Below, piece after piece: positions 46,803 to 57,782 of a stretch of 64,000 nucleotides of DNA. The DNA comes from Emergomyces orientalis (Eukaryota > Ascomycota > Eurotiomycetes > Onygenales > Ajellomycetaceae), in contig MOWL01000090.1 of NCBI GenBank assembly GCA_002110485.1, forward strand, positions 248,001-312,000, in the 5' to 3' direction. The notes beneath the pieces were generated by a model. The model was given only the letters and a program-made list of their open reading frames with translations, had not been told where the DNA came from and made no database searches. How positions within the stretch are numbered: the first letter of the stretch is position 1; each line of letters begins with the position of its first letter. The translations under genes were made by a program, and so were the position numbers.

Positions 46803-47370
46803 CAACGGTCATTACGCCAACGAATGTACGAGTATGCTCATATCCATATTTATCATCGAAATCACGCCGTATCCAATAAACACCAGTCCGTCATATTTTC
46901 CTCTTTATACTTAGTATTATCCTTCTTTTACAGTTTAATAGAGTATATCTTCAAGTCAAATAACCTTCATGTTCTCTCTCCCCTCCATATATTTACCACA
47001 TGTCACACTTTTTACAAAGCGTGTTGATTAGGTATTTTCCAAGCCCAAATCAATGTCAGCAGATCGCAATAACTAGGCTTAAGAGCTATCAGTGTATCTA
47101 CTTACTTTCTACTCAAATAGTTCGTCGTATGATCTTCGGGAATCAATACTTCTATTTTCTGGCTGGTTGAACCACCAGTAAATTCGTTCCCCAAAAAAAA
47201 GGGGATCTCTATTAGCTCATTCCATCCGCCATGGAGAAGCTGACTCAGTAATAAAATCGAGTATTTACGCATAGCCATCTACGTATCTATATTTATATAC
47301 ACTCTAGTTAACCAGTCCTTTTACTAGGACTGAAGAAGAGAAATGCAGAAATTTCTAGCAAGGCTCCAAA
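46803..47370. other. Intergenic, convergent
   Basis: A 570-base A+T-rich 3' region shared by the trehalose-synthase subunit gene and the minus-strand thioesterase. No gene was seen. Confidence 0.5.
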
Positions 47371-48498
47371 TCATATCTTGCTTCCCCCATTCCCATTCAC
47401 CTTCCCCTTCCTCGGTCCAATATTCCTCTGCGCACTCACAATCAACGCCACATGATTACTCACCACCACAACCTCCCCTTTCTCATCCAAAACAACAATA
47501 TCCAAATCCATCCTCCCATCCTTCAACACCTTCGTCTGGACACGAGAATACAACCACTCCACCCCTTCTGCCGGCAACTTCTTCTTAAACTCCATATTCA
47601 ACAGGACAGTCGGGTACCAGTACGTTGACATCACATGCTTACTCCTTTCCGCAGCAGCCGCACTGTCATTATCCCACGGCTTCGCATCGAACCTCTCCAA
47701 CATCATCGGGAACATGTCAACCAGGTACCCTAGCGTGCTATCCGTCCACCGCGATAATTTGCGATACGGCTTGAACCGCACCCATTGCTCGACATAACCC
47801 GAAGGGCCCTTCTGCTGTGCTGCATCAGACCCGGGTGCGGGCTTGGTGTGCTTAGGCGTATAGAACTCCACATGGTGCGACGCCTTGCGCATGGACGAGA
47901 AGGCAATTTGGAACTGCGCCCAATCGCAATCTTGGCCATCACGGGCCAATTTCGCGAGATCGACTGACCGATCTGGTTTAGAACCTGGTGCGGGCTTGGG
48001 GTACAACTCGTACCCGGTATTCATGGTGGGGCCCTCCTCCGTATCGAAGTTAGACACGGTAATGTAGCCGGCGACTTCGTCACGGATGGCTCCATCGGGG
48101 TCATGTTGGCTGAGGGTTATGTGTAAGGTGGAAGTCCGGGAGCCGAGTTTTGTATCTTGTACGACGAAAGTGGCCGGGCCGGCATCGGTACGACGCAGGA
48201 AGGTGAGGTGTAGTGTTATTGGGAGCGGTGCGCCGGAGTGGAGGGTCGGGTGCGTGTGTTTGAGATGGGCGATGGCAACATTATGAAAGAGAGAGGTTAC
48301 ATAGCCGCCATGGGGGACTGTGCGAGGCGGGTTTATGCTATTAGTATGAAACTTTGATGGTATAACCAAGGACAAGAAGCAAGAGAAACATTACATACCT
48401 GTTCCAATACACCATTCGGGTCGTAGATTTGCGGCGTATGTATGTGACGATAATGGGGTTATGGCAATGGCCTCTTCGAAGCTCTGCGCTGCTGCCAT
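47371..48498 (-). CDS. Acyl-CoA thioesterase-like protein (hotdog, TesB-like)
   Basis: Exon 1 is 48498-48399, the intron is 48398-48318 (81 nt, GTATGT...CAG), and exon 2 is 48317-47371. The join yields CIGT-VPHGGYVTS, the hotdog entry motif, and a product of 348 residues. A double hotdog fold of the thioesterase-like superfamily (PF13622) is likely: the first repeat is residues about 10-130, with PITLHLTFLRRTDAG, and the second is about residues 190-330, with SRVQTKVLKDGRMDLDIVV. These proteins hydrolyse acyl-CoA esters; the substrate is unknown. There is no targeting signal obvious at the N terminus and no C-terminal peroxisomal tripeptide, the C terminus ending SKI. Confidence 0.85.
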
Positions 48499-49420
48499 GG
48501 TGGCGGGCGGTTGTTTGGTCGCGTTCAATTAGGCCGTTGTAACAAGTAAAGCAATCTCGATATTTCTCATCCACAAACGCAACGCAAAACCAAGAAGCGC
48601 GGGGTAATATAGAAATTCCTATTTATTCTTTGCTCGGCATGCTGCCGGTTATTGGTGGCATGTGCCGAACTAAAAATTTAAAAAAAAAAATGCCGAAACG
48701 AACAATTGACTTTCAAAGAAAATCCCAGATGCGACACAAGCCAGGTGAAATGAATGCGATATAGAAGAAGACAGTTATATAAGAAGACAGAGAACTCATC
48801 AAACCCACTTCCCCAGCTTTGCGCAGCAACAAAATAGGTTGCAGATAAAAAAGACTGAGGATGAATGAACGGCCCGAGTACCTCGGCATACCGAAAAGAA
48901 GCGCTAGTCTACCGAACAAACCGACCAAAGAGCAAGTCGGCTAACTGTCAGTCAGTCAGCAGGCCTATTCTTATGTTGACGGTAGTTAACTTTGCGTCTA
49001 AATTGCTATTTGACCCTACCATATGAGTCCTGATAAAACCGCAGCCAAATAGTAAATAAAAGTAAAAATAAAAATAAAAGACTCGCGAAATGTATGGTTA
49101 GAAGGCAATTATAGCCGAGTTAGCCTTTATCTTGCAATAATTATTTTCGGTAGCCCGATTTCGAGGAGAGGAGATTTATCCGCTGAGGATGGCAGTGTGT
49201 ATGGATAAAGGTATCTATCATTTATCTTCTAGAATGTAGATACTACTATCTGCTGCGTATTCTATGATCTAATAAGAGAATGATACCTCCATATGCTGCG
49301 CTCTATGTATATATCGCCGGGGCGAGGTAGCAGGTATATCTATATCCCCTGTACAAAAATCCGTCTACCTTCCGCGGACCCCTCAAATCCCATTCTAAAA
49401 GTTTATCCAGAATAAATCAA
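48499..49420. other. Intergenic between two thioesterase genes
   Basis: About 920 bases of mostly A+T-rich DNA with A-runs (48679-48690) and TA-rich parts near 49160-49340. No gene was seen. Confidence 0.5.
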
Positions 49421-50155
49421 TCACAACCTCCCTTCTCTCGCCTGCACCCAAACCCCATACGCCTCCGTACAAATAACTTTCCTCTTAACCCACTCAAGCT
49501 GCCCTTTCCCCCTTCCCTCTCCCTCCCCTTCCTCCTGCACCAGCTGGCCCCTCATAAAAAACTTCCTCCCCTCCCTCGCCACACACCACGCCTTCACAAC
49601 CGCCATACCGGGAACCCTCACAGGCTTCCGATACCTAACATCCAGCTGCGCCGTGTACAGCCGCGCCCGCTCCACACTCTCATTCTCCCGGTAGCCCGGT
49701 ATATGCAACGACACGGCCAAAGACATGATCTCATCGAGCAAGGTGGCGATGACTCCGCCATGTGCTGTGTCTGGGTGGCCGCTTATGCCCGGCGTGGCGA
49801 GCGCGAAGAGCGCGAAGAGATCTACTTTATTAGAAGCGATTGGGGTAGTCTTGGGTGCGTTGGGGCCTGCTGCGGGAGGGGGGAAGGTGGCGCATGGCGG
49901 TTGTGTAGGCAGCGTATCTGGTTGCTTTTTGCGTAGGGTGAGGCAGGAAGGGATTGTGGTGGGGGAGCCGATTGTATGAGCGAAGAAGGCGTCTTCGCCC
50001 GTTGAGGGGTCGGAGGTTCGGGAGTAGGTTTCTATGGCGGTGTGGGTTGAGAGGTTTAGGAAGCTGGAGGTCCAGGGGTCGGATTGGAAGTGGTTGAATG
50101 TTTCCGCGGAGACTGTGTAGGAAGGAGGGTTCGTGGGGGCAGAAGTGGACGACAT
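49421..50155 (-). CDS. Hotdog-fold thioesterase superfamily protein (4HBT)
   Basis: A single-exon frame of 244 residues. The hotdog helix motif HPDTAHGGVIATLLDEIMS is at about residues 128-146, with the TAHGGVIATLLDE core, followed by the strand block LDVRYRKPVRVPGMAVVKAW. These features define single-domain thioesterases such as the PaaI/THEM4-like group. The activity on acyl-CoA is inferred from the family. The N-terminal about 100 residues are variable, rich in Ser/Pro, without a clear targeting sequence. It lies 0.9 kb from, and in the same orientation as, another hotdog thioesterase, but the two are distant in sequence, so a recent duplication is unlikely. Confidence 0.85.
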   Translation of the reverse strand: MSSTSAPTNPPSYTVSAETFNHFQSDPWTSSFLNLSTHTAIETYSRTSDPSTGEDAFFAHTIGSPTTIPSCLTLRKKQPDTLPTQPPCATFPPPAAGPNAPKTTPIASNKVDLFALFALATPGISGHPDTAHGGVIATLLDEIMSLAVSLHIPGYRENESVERARLYTAQLDVRYRKPVRVPGMAVVKAWCVAREGRKFFMRGQLVQEEGEGEGRGKGQLEWVKRKVICTEAYGVWVQAREGRL

Positions 50156-52283
50156 CTTTATCCCTTTCTGTCTTTTTTGGTGGAAGGATGATTCCGCTGC
50201 TGAACAGGGCGGGGCGATTAACCAGCGGAGGTGCGGAGGGGTATCGATTAATTGACGAACTGGAAAGGCAAGAAAGTAGAAAACAGACAGGGTTATATCA
50301 ATGGCATCATAGGAATGTTTTGTTTTGCATCTGTTTTTTTCTTTTGCTTCCTGTCCATGCCAATATATGCGACATGGTTACAGATTAGACCTCGGCATCC
50401 ATGAATTTCCCAGGAACAGGATTCGGGAGTTAGGGCTGTTAGTAAGGGATTAGTCATCTCACTTCTATTTTGTTGGATGGTGCTACGGCTACTGCAGTCA
50501 CGTGCCCCCCAATCCTATTTAGTCGAAGCTCGCTAGCTAGATAATAACAATCAACAACCTCCTTCAACATATTTTGACATCAGCCAGCGCAGGCGCATTT
50601 CTCTCCGTTGCTTTCTTTTGCCTTTTCTGTGGTGAGAAATTGATGTTCAGTAATGGATTGAAACCAGATTCTTGTTCTAGTGAGAGCAATACACTAATGG
50701 TATTGTTGCTGACCGCTTCCGCGAGCATTTTTCACCGTGTTTGGATGGGCAAAGGAAACTTTCTGCAGAGTTCACAGAGCTCAAAATTGAGCAAAGATCG
50801 AAGAATTGATAGGCGGGACCAACCGGACGCTAAGAAGCACTTTAATGGACCTGCCATGCGATTTAGCTGGGCCGAATTTGCCTCAAGAGTCCCCATTATT
50901 GAAGAGGCAAAAAAAGCGAGAAAATATTACGATCGAGCATGCACGGGTTGTCGAAATTATCTGCGAACGCTGAATCGTTAATGGGGAGAGAGAAAACGCC
51001 TCTTTCCCCTTAACTAATAAGCAGCGGATATGAAAGGCCTGACAGATAATGACATGACGATATAAACCCTGGAGGTTTCATATCGCTGATATCAACTTGC
51101 TGTTAGTCCCAGTGGTTGAAGTGAGCAAGCCCCAAGCAGTCTAATTGGTGAGAGAGCGAGCTCGGCATTGGGAAACTGGGGGGGGTTAACTAAGACACGC
51201 TATTTATCCATGCTAAATGACATGACATATTCCAAGTTGACACAACAATTTCCACAATCAAGGGCCCAAGGGGAGAAGGGGGTGCGGGGGGGGATGTTGA
51301 AGAAAATTCCCTGATTTTGTCAAGTTGAAAAAAAATTAATAATAATCCGGAATTGTGGTGACAAGTAAGTACCCAGTCAACGGTGGACATATTAACGGCT
51401 ATTTATTAATTTCCCCTTTTCCCCCATAGCGCATTGGCTGTGCCGAAAAAGAACGGTTTTATTGATAGAGGCAACAGGAGGAGAGACAAAACAAAAGCTT
51501 GGAATCCGCCAGCGGTGTAACTGTGCCAACCAGACAATATTATATTAGTGGCAGATACATCCATCCCCATACAGATTTGTATGGCCGCACAAGTTACTCT
51601 CCAGAGGGCCATAGCTAGCTGGAATATGTCCCCATTGGGCAGGAATTAGCCGGGACGCGCCTTTCTGTGTGTGATGATGACTCTCGGCGGGATTTTTATT
51701 ATTTATTTAAATTATTGCTCCTTCCGCACTTGGGCAGCTTCATTTTTGCCTCTTTGGGGAGTTTTTTTCTTCTTCTTTTGCCATTGTGACATTGTATCAA
51801 ATTGCTGGCTCTTGTTCCTTTACATCAAATTGCTGTCTATACATTCCACATTACCATTAAAACTACATCTTAACTCCGCGCTTTATTTCCCTGCGCTGGT
51901 TCACAGCTAGCTACCGGGTTGCTATCCCCAGCTCCACGGAGATCCCTCCGCAGATCTCTTAGTTGACAGCTCCCTCCAGGACGACAGAGCAACAACCTCA
52001 CACCTCAACAACACGGAGCTTGAAAACAACCGTGGAATCATCCACGCTCTCAACCCCTACCAAAGCAACTCAAACCCACTCGCATTGTCAATCCTGTTTG
52101 TGGTCCTATCTTCTTTTCATTCAACCCCGCTGCGACTTCACCTCCAGCAAACGCAGGTCTGGTCAACATACAACACAATTGAGCTCCTCCTGAGCTGTAT
52201 ACTGATCTGCTTGCCTGGCTTCAATTGCGTTTCTCTTTATTTCATTCCTGTCTATACCCGCGTATCACACACGAACTGTCAAT
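50156..52283. other. Intergenic; long leader of the GPI-protein gene
   Basis: About 2.1 kb. A plus-strand open frame (50643-50981 from its first ATG, 113 codons) is not recognisable and lacks splice or context support. The last about 400 bases before 52284 are pyrimidine-rich and probably the promoter and leader of the GPI-anchored protein gene. A G-rich run lies at 51179-51186. Confidence 0.4.
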
Positions 52284-53091
52284 ATGCTGCTCTCCACTGT
52301 TATCTTCGCGCTCTCTCTGTTGGTGACGGTTATCCGTGCCCAAAACCTCAGTCCCAATACTGTTTCCAAGGAACAGAAGCGTAAGTACAGTCACATAAAC
52401 TTTCTCGCTGAAGCCAGCAAAGAAATCCGGCCGCCATTTTTGCGCCCTGTGGTTGCGTGCCCCACTAACAAAAGTACCTAGTTGCTTGGTGCGATGCCCA
52501 AATGGCTGCTTGCCCTTCTGTCTGCAAGAGTTTCGCCTCGGTCAACAGGTGCAATGTGGTACGTATACCCTCTATTCCCCTTTTTCGTTCCTTTTACCAC
52601 TTGATAGCGCGCTATTCCATCTTCATGTCCACCCTCTTGTTGCATTGCAATTGTATGCCATCCTTTTGCAGTAAAAACTGATTCTGCCGCCTTAGGATGA
52701 TTTGACCTACACCTGTACCTGCGGTGACGGAACTATTCCGGATCTTACCAAGTACAAGAACACGATCCCATTCTTTATCTGCACGGAGACCTATGCGCAA
52801 TGCATCGAGAGCCACCCGGATGACTTGACTGGCCAGAGACTCTGCAAGGAGAACCAAACGAAGTGCATGGGCACCCTGGACCCTTTCAAGTCACCGGAGA
52901 AAGAGGCTGTACCAACTAGCCGGAAAGGCCAAACCACCGCCAGCAAACCCACCGCCAGCAAACCCACTGCAACAGACGACGTGGATGCTACAACCCCAAG
53001 CAACTCAGCCTCGACTCTTCGCGTGCCAGGGGATTCCTCCGTGGGTATCCTGGTTGCTGTGTTCCTTGCGGTATTCAGGTTCTTCGCATAG
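52284..53091 (+). CDS. Cys-rich GPI-anchored cell-wall protein (DUF7707-like)
   Basis: Exons 52284-52380, 52482-52558 and 52696-53091, with introns of 101 and 137 nt, give 189 residues. A signal peptide (MLLSTVIFALSLLVTVIRAQ) is followed by a Cys-rich module with WCDAQMAACPSVC and the motif TYTCTCGDG, plus ICTETYAQCIESHP. Next is a Thr/Ser/Lys-rich linker with the repeat TASKP, then a small-residue site (SNSAST) and a hydrophobic tail ending AVFLAVFRFFA, which is the pattern of a GPI-anchor signal. Proteins of this type sit at the plasma membrane or cell wall of fungi; their role is not known. The splice joins are in phase and produce an unbroken frame. Confidence 0.85.
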
Positions 53092-54078
53092 ATGCCCCCT
53101 CTGACTGGCTGGCACTGACACCCGTCTTATGTTTGACAGTCAAGGCTTGCGGAGCCTTTTTTGAGTTTTAATGTTGACCATGCTTTTCATAATCCCGTTG
53201 ATGATCAGTGCAGGACGGAAATGAAGGAAGGAAAGAAAGAAAGAAGAAAACGGACTCAACACAGACGTCTGTAACCCATAGGAAGTTTTGTTTTAAATGC
53301 TTTTCCATCCTGTAGTTCTTAGCCCCCGCCCCCCCGCCCCCCCGGCCCCCCCTCCCCCTCCCCGATACTGTGAGCATTCCTTTTTCACGGTGTGGCCTTT
53401 TTTGCGGTCATGTTTATGACGAGATGTAGCATACCAAGCAACGTAGCAAATGGTAGCAATAATGGTAAAAGTTTCCACGGAATAAATATGTCTCCCCCTT
53501 TGCCTCTTTTTGAAAATAAACAGGATACCTTTTATCTTTGTTGTCGTTGTTTAATACTTTTGTGTAATTGTGTCAGGAAAAACATTTATTTAGCTGCTGA
53601 TCAACAGAGCTATGACGCCAGCAACAGGGAATAGGAAGAGACGCGAAGCTGGAGGGGGTACACAACAGAAAAAAGAGAATACTACCGCACAATTAGTTGT
53701 AAATTTTTCCCCTCAAATTCCGATGACTTCTCCAACAAGGTCCAGACCTACTCATAACTTTTACATATTTTACCTGATTTTTCTTTGATTTTCTCTTTGT
53801 CGTATTGTGTGCGCATCGCCTCTGTTTTGCCGCCAAAAGGTACATTGACCCTCGCCAAGACCACACCCGCTTGCCCACAACATTCGAAATTTCTCGCTCT
53901 CCGCAAATTCATCGCCAAAACAAAATCTTTTTTTATCTCTAACCTTCAACACGCCGTTTTGTTCTCATCCCGCCAACTTTCAACGCATCCCACCACCCCC
54001 TCCCCTCTCCTGTCTGATCCAGATCAGCTCGAAAGCCCCATCTAGATACGCGCTGTATACATCTCTGGATACGTCAAG
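53092..54078. other. Intergenic; C-rich tract inside
   Basis: About 1 kb between two plus-strand genes, with a purine run (53221-53250) and a C-rich tract (53323-53363). The last 250 bases before the eIF3m start are pyrimidine-rich leader-like DNA. No gene was seen. Confidence 0.5.
53323..53363. repeat. C-rich tract
   Basis: Runs of 5 to 9 C separated by single G, G-pairs or T. It could form an i-motif or, on the minus strand, a G-quadruplex. Confidence 0.85.
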
Positions 54079-55572
54079 ATGGCCGCTCCTCCAAACACCC
54101 TCTTAATTGAGGGCACATTTGCTGAGTTAGCGGACGAACTGGCGCAGTATATCGATACCATCCGAAAAGTCGAAAAGGGGGTCCACACTGAGATTACCCC
54201 GGCCCTTGAAGCCCTGCGAGAAAAAGAGCAACTTGAAGAAGAACCTAGTGCTGCGCAGAGGCAGCAGATTCTTTCGCAAAGAGATGACGTGCTAAAGAAG
54301 ATTGTCGTGGCTGCCCAGGCCCTGAATGCAGCTCCAGAAAAGGGTAAGACGACGACTTGAATTCTAGATAAATATATGTAAATACTAACCACATGAATTA
54401 AATCTGCAGAAATCACCGCTGCCTACAACCTCCTCATTCACCTAATCCGCCAATCATCGTCTGTTAATATGTTCCTCCCACGAATCTGTGGCTACCTTGC
54501 AAAACCCTTCACATCAACCCAACAGCATGGCTCAGCCCTAGCCATCTCTATTCTCTCAACAATTTTCAATACTCTCCCCCCGCAGGATACAGGTCGCTAT
54601 CATGTATTTCTAGCCATCCTTGCTGTCATCCGCCAGGCACCCTCTACATTTACCTTTGCTGCTCTCAAGACACAACTTGACACCCAGCTCCCCTCCTGGA
54701 TATCATCCTGGGATCTAGATGAAGATGACCTTCAGCGCCTGCACCTTGCCATATGTGATGCAGCCAAGGAAGCCGGTGACCATGAACTTGCACATTCTCA
54801 TCTTGTCTCTGCTCTTCAAGCTATCCCCCCATCTGAATCATCCTCCTCAGAAGCGCATGATATTGCTGTCCGCGCCCTTATCTCAGCTCTCGCCTCTCCT
54901 TCCGTCTTTGACTTCACTCCCCTAACAGCATCTGACGCGATCCAATCTCTACGCACAACTGAACCCCATCTTTTTGAACTGCTCGAAATATTCGCCGCAG
55001 ACACCTTGGATGTATATGAGGACAGTCTAAAAGCCACTCCCCTCTCCTCCATCCACAACCTCGCTGCATCTGCCGAAATTCTTGAAAGAAAAATGCGCCT
55101 CCTCACCCTCGCCAACCTCTCCGCTTCCACCCCCTCCCGCTCCCTACCATACGACACGATCGCAAGCGCTCTGCGCGTCCCACACTCCGACGTCGAGAAA
55201 TGGGTCATCGACACCATCCGCGCCGGTCTCGTGGAGGGCAAGCTGAGCCAGTTGAAAGGCGAATTTCTCGTGCACCGGGCGACGTATCGGGTGTTTGGTG
55301 AGAAGCAGTGGGCGGAGGTCCAAGGGCGGTTGATGGTTTGGAGACGTAGTTTGGAGAACGTGTTGGGTGTGGTGAGGAGTGAGAAGGAGAAATTTGAACG
55401 GGAGGAGATGGCGGCGGCGAGTGCGGCTGCAACGACTGCTGAAGGTGGTGCGCAGAGGGGTGGGGAGAGGAGAAGAGGTGGTGGAGGTGGACATCACCAT
55501 CAGCAGAGACAGCAGCAGCAAGCGCAGGAGCAACAGCCGAGAGAGGTTGAGTTGGTTGGTGCGGGTGATTAG
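54079..55572 (+). CDS. Translation initiation factor eIF3 subunit M (PCI domain)
   Basis: Exon 1 is 54079-54343, the intron of 66 nt is 54344-54409 (GTAAGA...CAG, branch CTAAC), and exon 2 is 54410-55572. The product is 475 residues. The N terminus (MAAPPNTLLIEGTFAELADELAQYID) and the block EITAAYNLLIHLIRQSS match fungal eIF3m, a subunit of the 13-subunit eIF3 complex that helps recruit the 40S ribosome. The PCI domain is at about residues 240-390: LTLANLSASTPSRSLPYDTI, then ALRVPHSDVEKWVIDTIRAG and VEGKLSQLKGEF. The C-terminal tail is low-complexity, Gly/Arg/His/Gln-rich. The spliced join is APEK-EITAAY and keeps the frame. Confidence 0.93.
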
Positions 55573-56674
55573 TTTATTTGATTTTGGGTCTCTTTTTTTT
55601 TTTTTCTCTTCCTTTCGCTTTGGTTTTTGTTATTATGGATTCATGCTCATGGTTCTTCTTCAATGCTGTTAAGATATGGTCATTTTCGCCTACACTTTCC
55701 ACTTTTACGCCCCGTTAAACCACTTTAAAAATTTCCCTTTGATTTTCCTTTTTTTTATATTTTTTTTCTTAGAAAAAAAGGTACCTACTTTTTAAGGCTG
55801 TCCTATTTAACTGCGTCTTCCTGGAGTGAGTCGGTATTAAATTTCGTTTTCCTTTTGCAAGATTTTTCCCTGTCTTTCCTTGCCCTCCCATACCCCATGG
55901 CTTAGATATCAATTCATTCGGAGATAGAGAAAACGGATGAATAAAGGCCAAAAAAAGAAGACGCAATGAATGATTTATTGGCAGTTTAGAAAAAAAGGGG
56001 TCAAATGAAGAAACACTTGAAAACCTTTCTCTAATTACTTACTTACGCTCTCTTTTCTTTCCTTCTCCTTTCTAATTTAATACCTATCTATCTTACGTCC
56101 ATCCGTATTGTACGCAGCATATATCGTCCGCATTCCATTCCATTATTATCAACCTCGCAAGAACGGCGATGAGCTGAAAACAGGACGAACCATCATGGGA
56201 TAAGTCTTCCATTGGTACTTGAAAGGAGGAGCACAAAACAAGATGCCAGGACCTAATCAGAGTGCATAAGACATTAGATGTACCTGTGAAGGTATTATGT
56301 CGCAGGAAAAAAAAGTTGAGAGGTTTTCCAGGCAGTATTCGAGATGAAAAAAATAAGCCAAAAGGCCCCTGAATGGCAAAATGATGGAAGGATCATATGC
56401 AAATATGAACGTCGTTCTATACAAATGTCACCCGTATATCCATTCAGAGCTCATTGTCTCCGAGGGACCCTTTAGGACAGAGTGCCTCTAATAAATCAAT
56501 CAAGAGGAATGAGGGGGGAAATCCGTCTATCTATATGCGGAAAAAGAGGAAAACAAAATCAACATCCCATATCACCCCGCAATGCTTCGCAAAAATATGG
56601 CCCGAAATGTGAAAAATCAAAAACAAAGAGACGCAGTCTTTACACCTGCACGTCAACAAAAAATTCATATCTCC
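55573..56674. other. T-rich intergenic, convergent
   Basis: About 1.1 kb between convergent genes (eIF3m and the UMP-kinase-like gene). It is strongly T-rich after 55588, probably the eIF3m 3' UTR. No gene was seen. Confidence 0.5.
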
Positions 56675-57469
56675 TCAATTCTCCCCGGACACATTAACCC
56701 TCGTGATACCCCGCTTCTCCATTCCCTCCCTAATCCTCTCATAAACATCCTCCACACTCCCCACCGCCTCCACACTCACCACCTTCCCCTCCTTCTCAAA
56801 ATGGTAAATAACCGGCATACTGGTCTCCTCGAAGACCCGGAACCGTTTGCGGATAGACTCAATGTTATCATCATCACGCCCGCTCGTCTCCCCTCTCTTC
56901 AGCAACCGGTCCAACATGACCTCTTCCGGACAGCGGAGGAATAAAGTTGCCGCAGACGGACATACCGTCTCCTCGAAGAAAGTCGCCTGGTCCATCTTGC
57001 GCGGAAAGCCGTCAATGAGAAATCGCGCGCTTACCCCATCTCTACCACCTGGGGAACAATTTTCTTGTTGCTGTTGATCTAGCTGCGCTGCCCGCTCTCC
57101 TTTTTTCTCCTCAAGCGTCTCCGACATGGCGTTCGATAGCAGCGCCACGGTGATCTCCATAGGCACTATGATACCCTCACGGATATGGTGGCGGATCAGG
57201 TCGCCATATTGCGAGCCCGCACGCTGTTGTTCGGCACGCAGCAGATCGCCCGCGGACAGGTGGGTGAAGCCATAGTCGTGGACGAGATTGGCGGATTGCG
57301 TACCCTTTCCGGAGCCTGGGCCACCAAGGACGAAGATTACGGTGACGTTGTCCGGGGAAAATTTGGGGGTGGTGTTTGTGGAGGAGAGTGGTGGGGTCAG
57401 CTCAGCCGGGATTGAGATTGTGTCTGCGTTTTCAGCTGTTGCTGGAGGTGGCTTCTGTTGGGTCGACAT
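56675..57469 (-). CDS. URA6: UMP/CMP-kinase-like nucleoside monophosphate kinase
   Basis: A frame of 264 residues on the minus strand. The P-loop GGPGSGKGTQ is at about residues 49-58, followed by the NMP-binding pieces HLSAGDLLRAE and the strand FLIDGFPRKMDQA. The LID-side motif RCPEEVMLDRLLKRGETSGR is followed by DNIESIRKRFRVF, which contains the conserved arginines. These make it a uridylate/cytidylate kinase of the Ura6 type, phosphorylating UMP (and CMP) with ATP. About 25 residues of Glu/Gln-rich insert separate two conserved blocks. The ATG at 57469 was chosen as the first in this frame; a mitochondrial-type leader in another frame lies just upstream, described separately. Confidence 0.85.
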   Translation of the reverse strand: MSTQQKPPPATAENADTISIPAELTPPLSSTNTTPKFSPDNVTVIFVLGGPGSGKGTQSANLVHDYGFTHLSAGDLLRAEQQRAGSQYGDLIRHHIREGIIVPMEITVALLSNAMSETLEEKKGERAAQLDQQQQENCSPGGRDGVSARFLIDGFPRKMDQATFFEETVCPSAATLFLRCPEEVMLDRLLKRGETSGRDDDNIESIRKRFRVFEETSMPVIYHFEKEGKVVSVEAVGSVEDVYERIREGMEKRGITRVNVSGEN

Positions 57470-57782
57470 TTTTCGGGGTGCGCGATTTGACGAGGAGGAC
57501 GTAAGAGCCGCTGCCGATTAGGATGATTATGAAGCACGGGAGGATTTTGAAATCTGAGGAGGAAGAGGGCCTTCGGGGTGGTCTATTTGGAGTGGTGCTG
57601 GAGGAGATGGGAGAGGAGAGTTGTGAGCAGGTGGAAAAGGAGGCGATGGGTTGGTGGTGGTGGGGTTGTTGGGACGGGAAGATGCGCGAGTGGACAGCCC
57701 GAGCGGTGTGCTGTGAGAGATTGAGTCGTGCGTAAGCAAGACGGGGAGTGCCAGTGAGCAGACGAGGAAGAAAGAGCGGCAT
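57432..57782 (-). pseudogene. Out-of-frame N-terminal extension upstream of the UMP-kinase gene
   Basis: A 116-codon minus-strand frame overlaps the start of the UMP-kinase-like gene in another frame. It begins MPLFLPRLLTGTPRLAYARL, is Arg/Ser-rich like a mitochondrial presequence, and has a hydrophobic segment ending VLLVKSRT. Its last codons lie across the start codon of the kinase. One fewer A in the AAAAA run at the junction would place both in one frame. Either the extension has been lost by a one-base insertion, or this is a sequencing or assembly error, or an alternative splice joins them. Confidence 0.5.

Noticed and set aside
50643..50981. 113-codon plus-strand frame
   Set aside because: Unrecognised sequence, no splice pattern, and no coding-like composition; kept only as a note in the intergenic entry.
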